DNA from: Parachlamydiales bacterium
GTDB lineage: Bacteria > Chlamydiota > Chlamydiia > Chlamydiales > JABDDJ01
DNA: 64,000 nucleotides
Assembly: GCA_041671045.1 (NCBI GenBank)
Contig: JBAZCF010000002.1
Location: 124,001 to 188,000, forward strand
Direction: 5' to 3'
Shown here piece by piece: positions 63,033 to 64,000 of this stretch. How positions within the stretch are numbered: position 1 is the first letter of the stretch; the number at the start of each line of letters is the position of its first letter. Both the position numbers and the translations under genes were made by a program. The notes beneath the pieces were generated by a model. That model was not told where the DNA came from. It made no database searches and saw only the letters and a list, made by a program, of their open reading frames with translations.

Positions 63033-63653
63033 TTAATAATAGCAATCTCCATTTACAATAATTTGAGGTCTGTGTGCAGATTTCCGAATTATTACATCTA
63101 CTTTGTCTGCCATAGCCTGGTTTTTTACTACAATCTTTTCTATTGCGGTCCATGGGCAATGGGAGTGAACCAAAAATTCTGCCTGTCTTTTTTCTTTTGT
63201 CTCCGTATTGGGACTCCAAATTTTTAATGGCATTACTGTGAAATCCAATTCGCTCTTTATTTTCTCAAGCGTATCGTATTGTTTAGCGTACTGAAGATCA
63301 GCGTGACGATCAGTCCAAAACGAAGGTTGTCCCGTAGCTCGTATTTGTTCAATAGAACTTACAAGATGGACAATACTATCCTGGCCCCCGATATATTCAT
63401 CATGTCCCTTAAAGATCACATACAACATTACTGAGCGACAACAAAAATTAAAAGGTACATAATCTCCTAAGAAGCCTAATTTAGCAACAGCTACAGGATG
63501 TTTTAAGCGTCTTTCTTTTATATGTTTATAGCCTACATTTGTATGTGGAGGATTTCTATTAATTCTTTCTCTATCACACCAGAGAGCACCATCGCTTATA
63601 ATACTTTGTAGATTGTCAATGTGGGTAATGTGATATATAGAATAATTAGTCAA
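63033..63653 (-). CDS. darT: DarT ssDNA ADP-ribosyltransferase toxin
   Basis: 206 residues of the DUF4433/DarT family; it modifies thymidine in single-stranded DNA using NAD, blocking replication, and acts in toxin-antitoxin and anti-phage roles. IYHITHIDNLQSIISDGALW is the diagnostic start, VPFNFCCRSVMLYVI the core, and QAEFLVHSHCPWTAIEKIVV contains the expected catalytic Glu. The only plausible start is a TTG at 63653, 9 bases after an in-frame stop. A weak start suits a toxin. Appears intact, with its antitoxin directly downstream. Confidence 0.92.
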   Translation of the reverse strand: MTNYSIYHITHIDNLQSIISDGALWCDRERINRNPPHTNVGYKHIKERRLKHPVAVAKLGFLGDYVPFNFCCRSVMLYVIFKGHDEYIGGQDSIVHLVSSIEQIRATGQPSFWTDRHADLQYAKQYDTLEKIKSELDFTVMPLKIWSPNTETKEKRQAEFLVHSHCPWTAIEKIVVKNQAMADKVDVIIRKSAHRPQIIVNGDCYY

Positions 63654-64000
63654 GTTTCTTTAGTCTTCGCTGAAAAGTAATAGAGATAAGCTAATTCGGA
63701 GAAATTCTATGATGATTTTACATTGAAGGCAATAGAAGCTGAAATAGAGCTGAAATTTTTGGATGAATTTTGAAAAATATTTCAGAATGATGCTAAAGAA
63801 CTTAATGACTATGCAATTTACCTTGATCTAAGTTTTTTGAAATGAAGTTCAATATTCTCTACAATTTCGTGAGAATACAGAACACACTCTTCAGAGAATA
63901 ATTAATAGATTATATGCACTTTTAAACATGTGTCAGGTGCAAATAGTGAGAAAATTTAAGTTGATTTTATTGAACTGAGCAATTATACATTTTTCTAGAA
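63654..64000. other. Window end without a supported gene
   Basis: 347 AT-rich bases. A plus-strand reading of about 63725-63842 gives LKAIEAEIELKFLDEF, a stop, then KIFQNDAKELNDYAIYLDLS, which looks like a small decayed coding region. No ribosome binding site or family match. The darT promoter should also lie here. Confidence 0.3.

Overview
The window looks like a chromosome segment of an environmental chlamydia (Parachlamydia/Protochlamydia/Waddlia-type). The case rests on a B-type succinate dehydrogenase (sdhCAB), a chlamydial-order type III secretion block (sctJ, an SctK-position gene, sctL, sctR, sctS, sctT), a sufBCDS operon, pcnB, a DUF2608 protein, and AT-rich DNA. No rRNA operon or intact tRNA gene is visible.

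Layout. 1-3551: end of sdhC (cut by the window edge), sdhA, sdhB. 3688-24268: a GT39-type membrane glycosyltransferase, then two tandem giant paralogues of 3127 and 3122 codons. Each giant carries scattered, partly degenerate superfamily-2 helicase-like motifs and a C-terminal hydrophobic block; they are the most striking genes here. 24276-27387 (minus): pcnB, a SPOUT RNA methyltransferase and rsgA as an overlapping operon. 27497-32161: type III secretion basal-body and export genes. 32253-35071: MoxR ATPase, DUF58 protein and a BatD-like membrane protein. 35219-40914: sufB-sufC-sufD-sufS and a Sua5-type threonylcarbamoyl-AMP synthase.

From about 40.9 kb the window is accessory. It holds a GT1 glycosyltransferase, an alcohol dehydrogenase followed by a decayed cupin gene, and a scrapyard of restriction-related gene ends (HsdR N-terminus, C-terminus of an AlbA/AAA-type protein). 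These are followed by a 48-codon membrane ORF and an XRE repressor/BRO antirepressor module with its own promoter and operator.

A plasmid-like integrated element of about 9.7 kb occupies roughly 46596-56316. It is bounded by a 3' fragment of tRNA-Arg(CCU) and a diverged copy of it. Inside are three copies of the 17-bp sequence GGGGGANTNNTGGGGGA (candidate integrase arm sites), a complete tyrosine recombinase, an iteron-like array, small HTH proteins and a DUF3987 primase/helicase-like protein. Cargo includes a NYN-domain nuclease behind a short terminated leader RNA, a NUDIX hydrolase, a DUF2608 protein and a second NUDIX gene broken by one stop codon in its signal peptide.

The right end holds a secreted unknown protein, a GNAT acetyltransferase, a kinase-fold protein, two unknowns, and a complete DarT-DarG DNA ADP-ribosylation toxin-antitoxin pair lying on the relic of a PLP-dependent dehydratase gene. 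All family assignments were made by eye from motifs and remembered family features; no database search was run.
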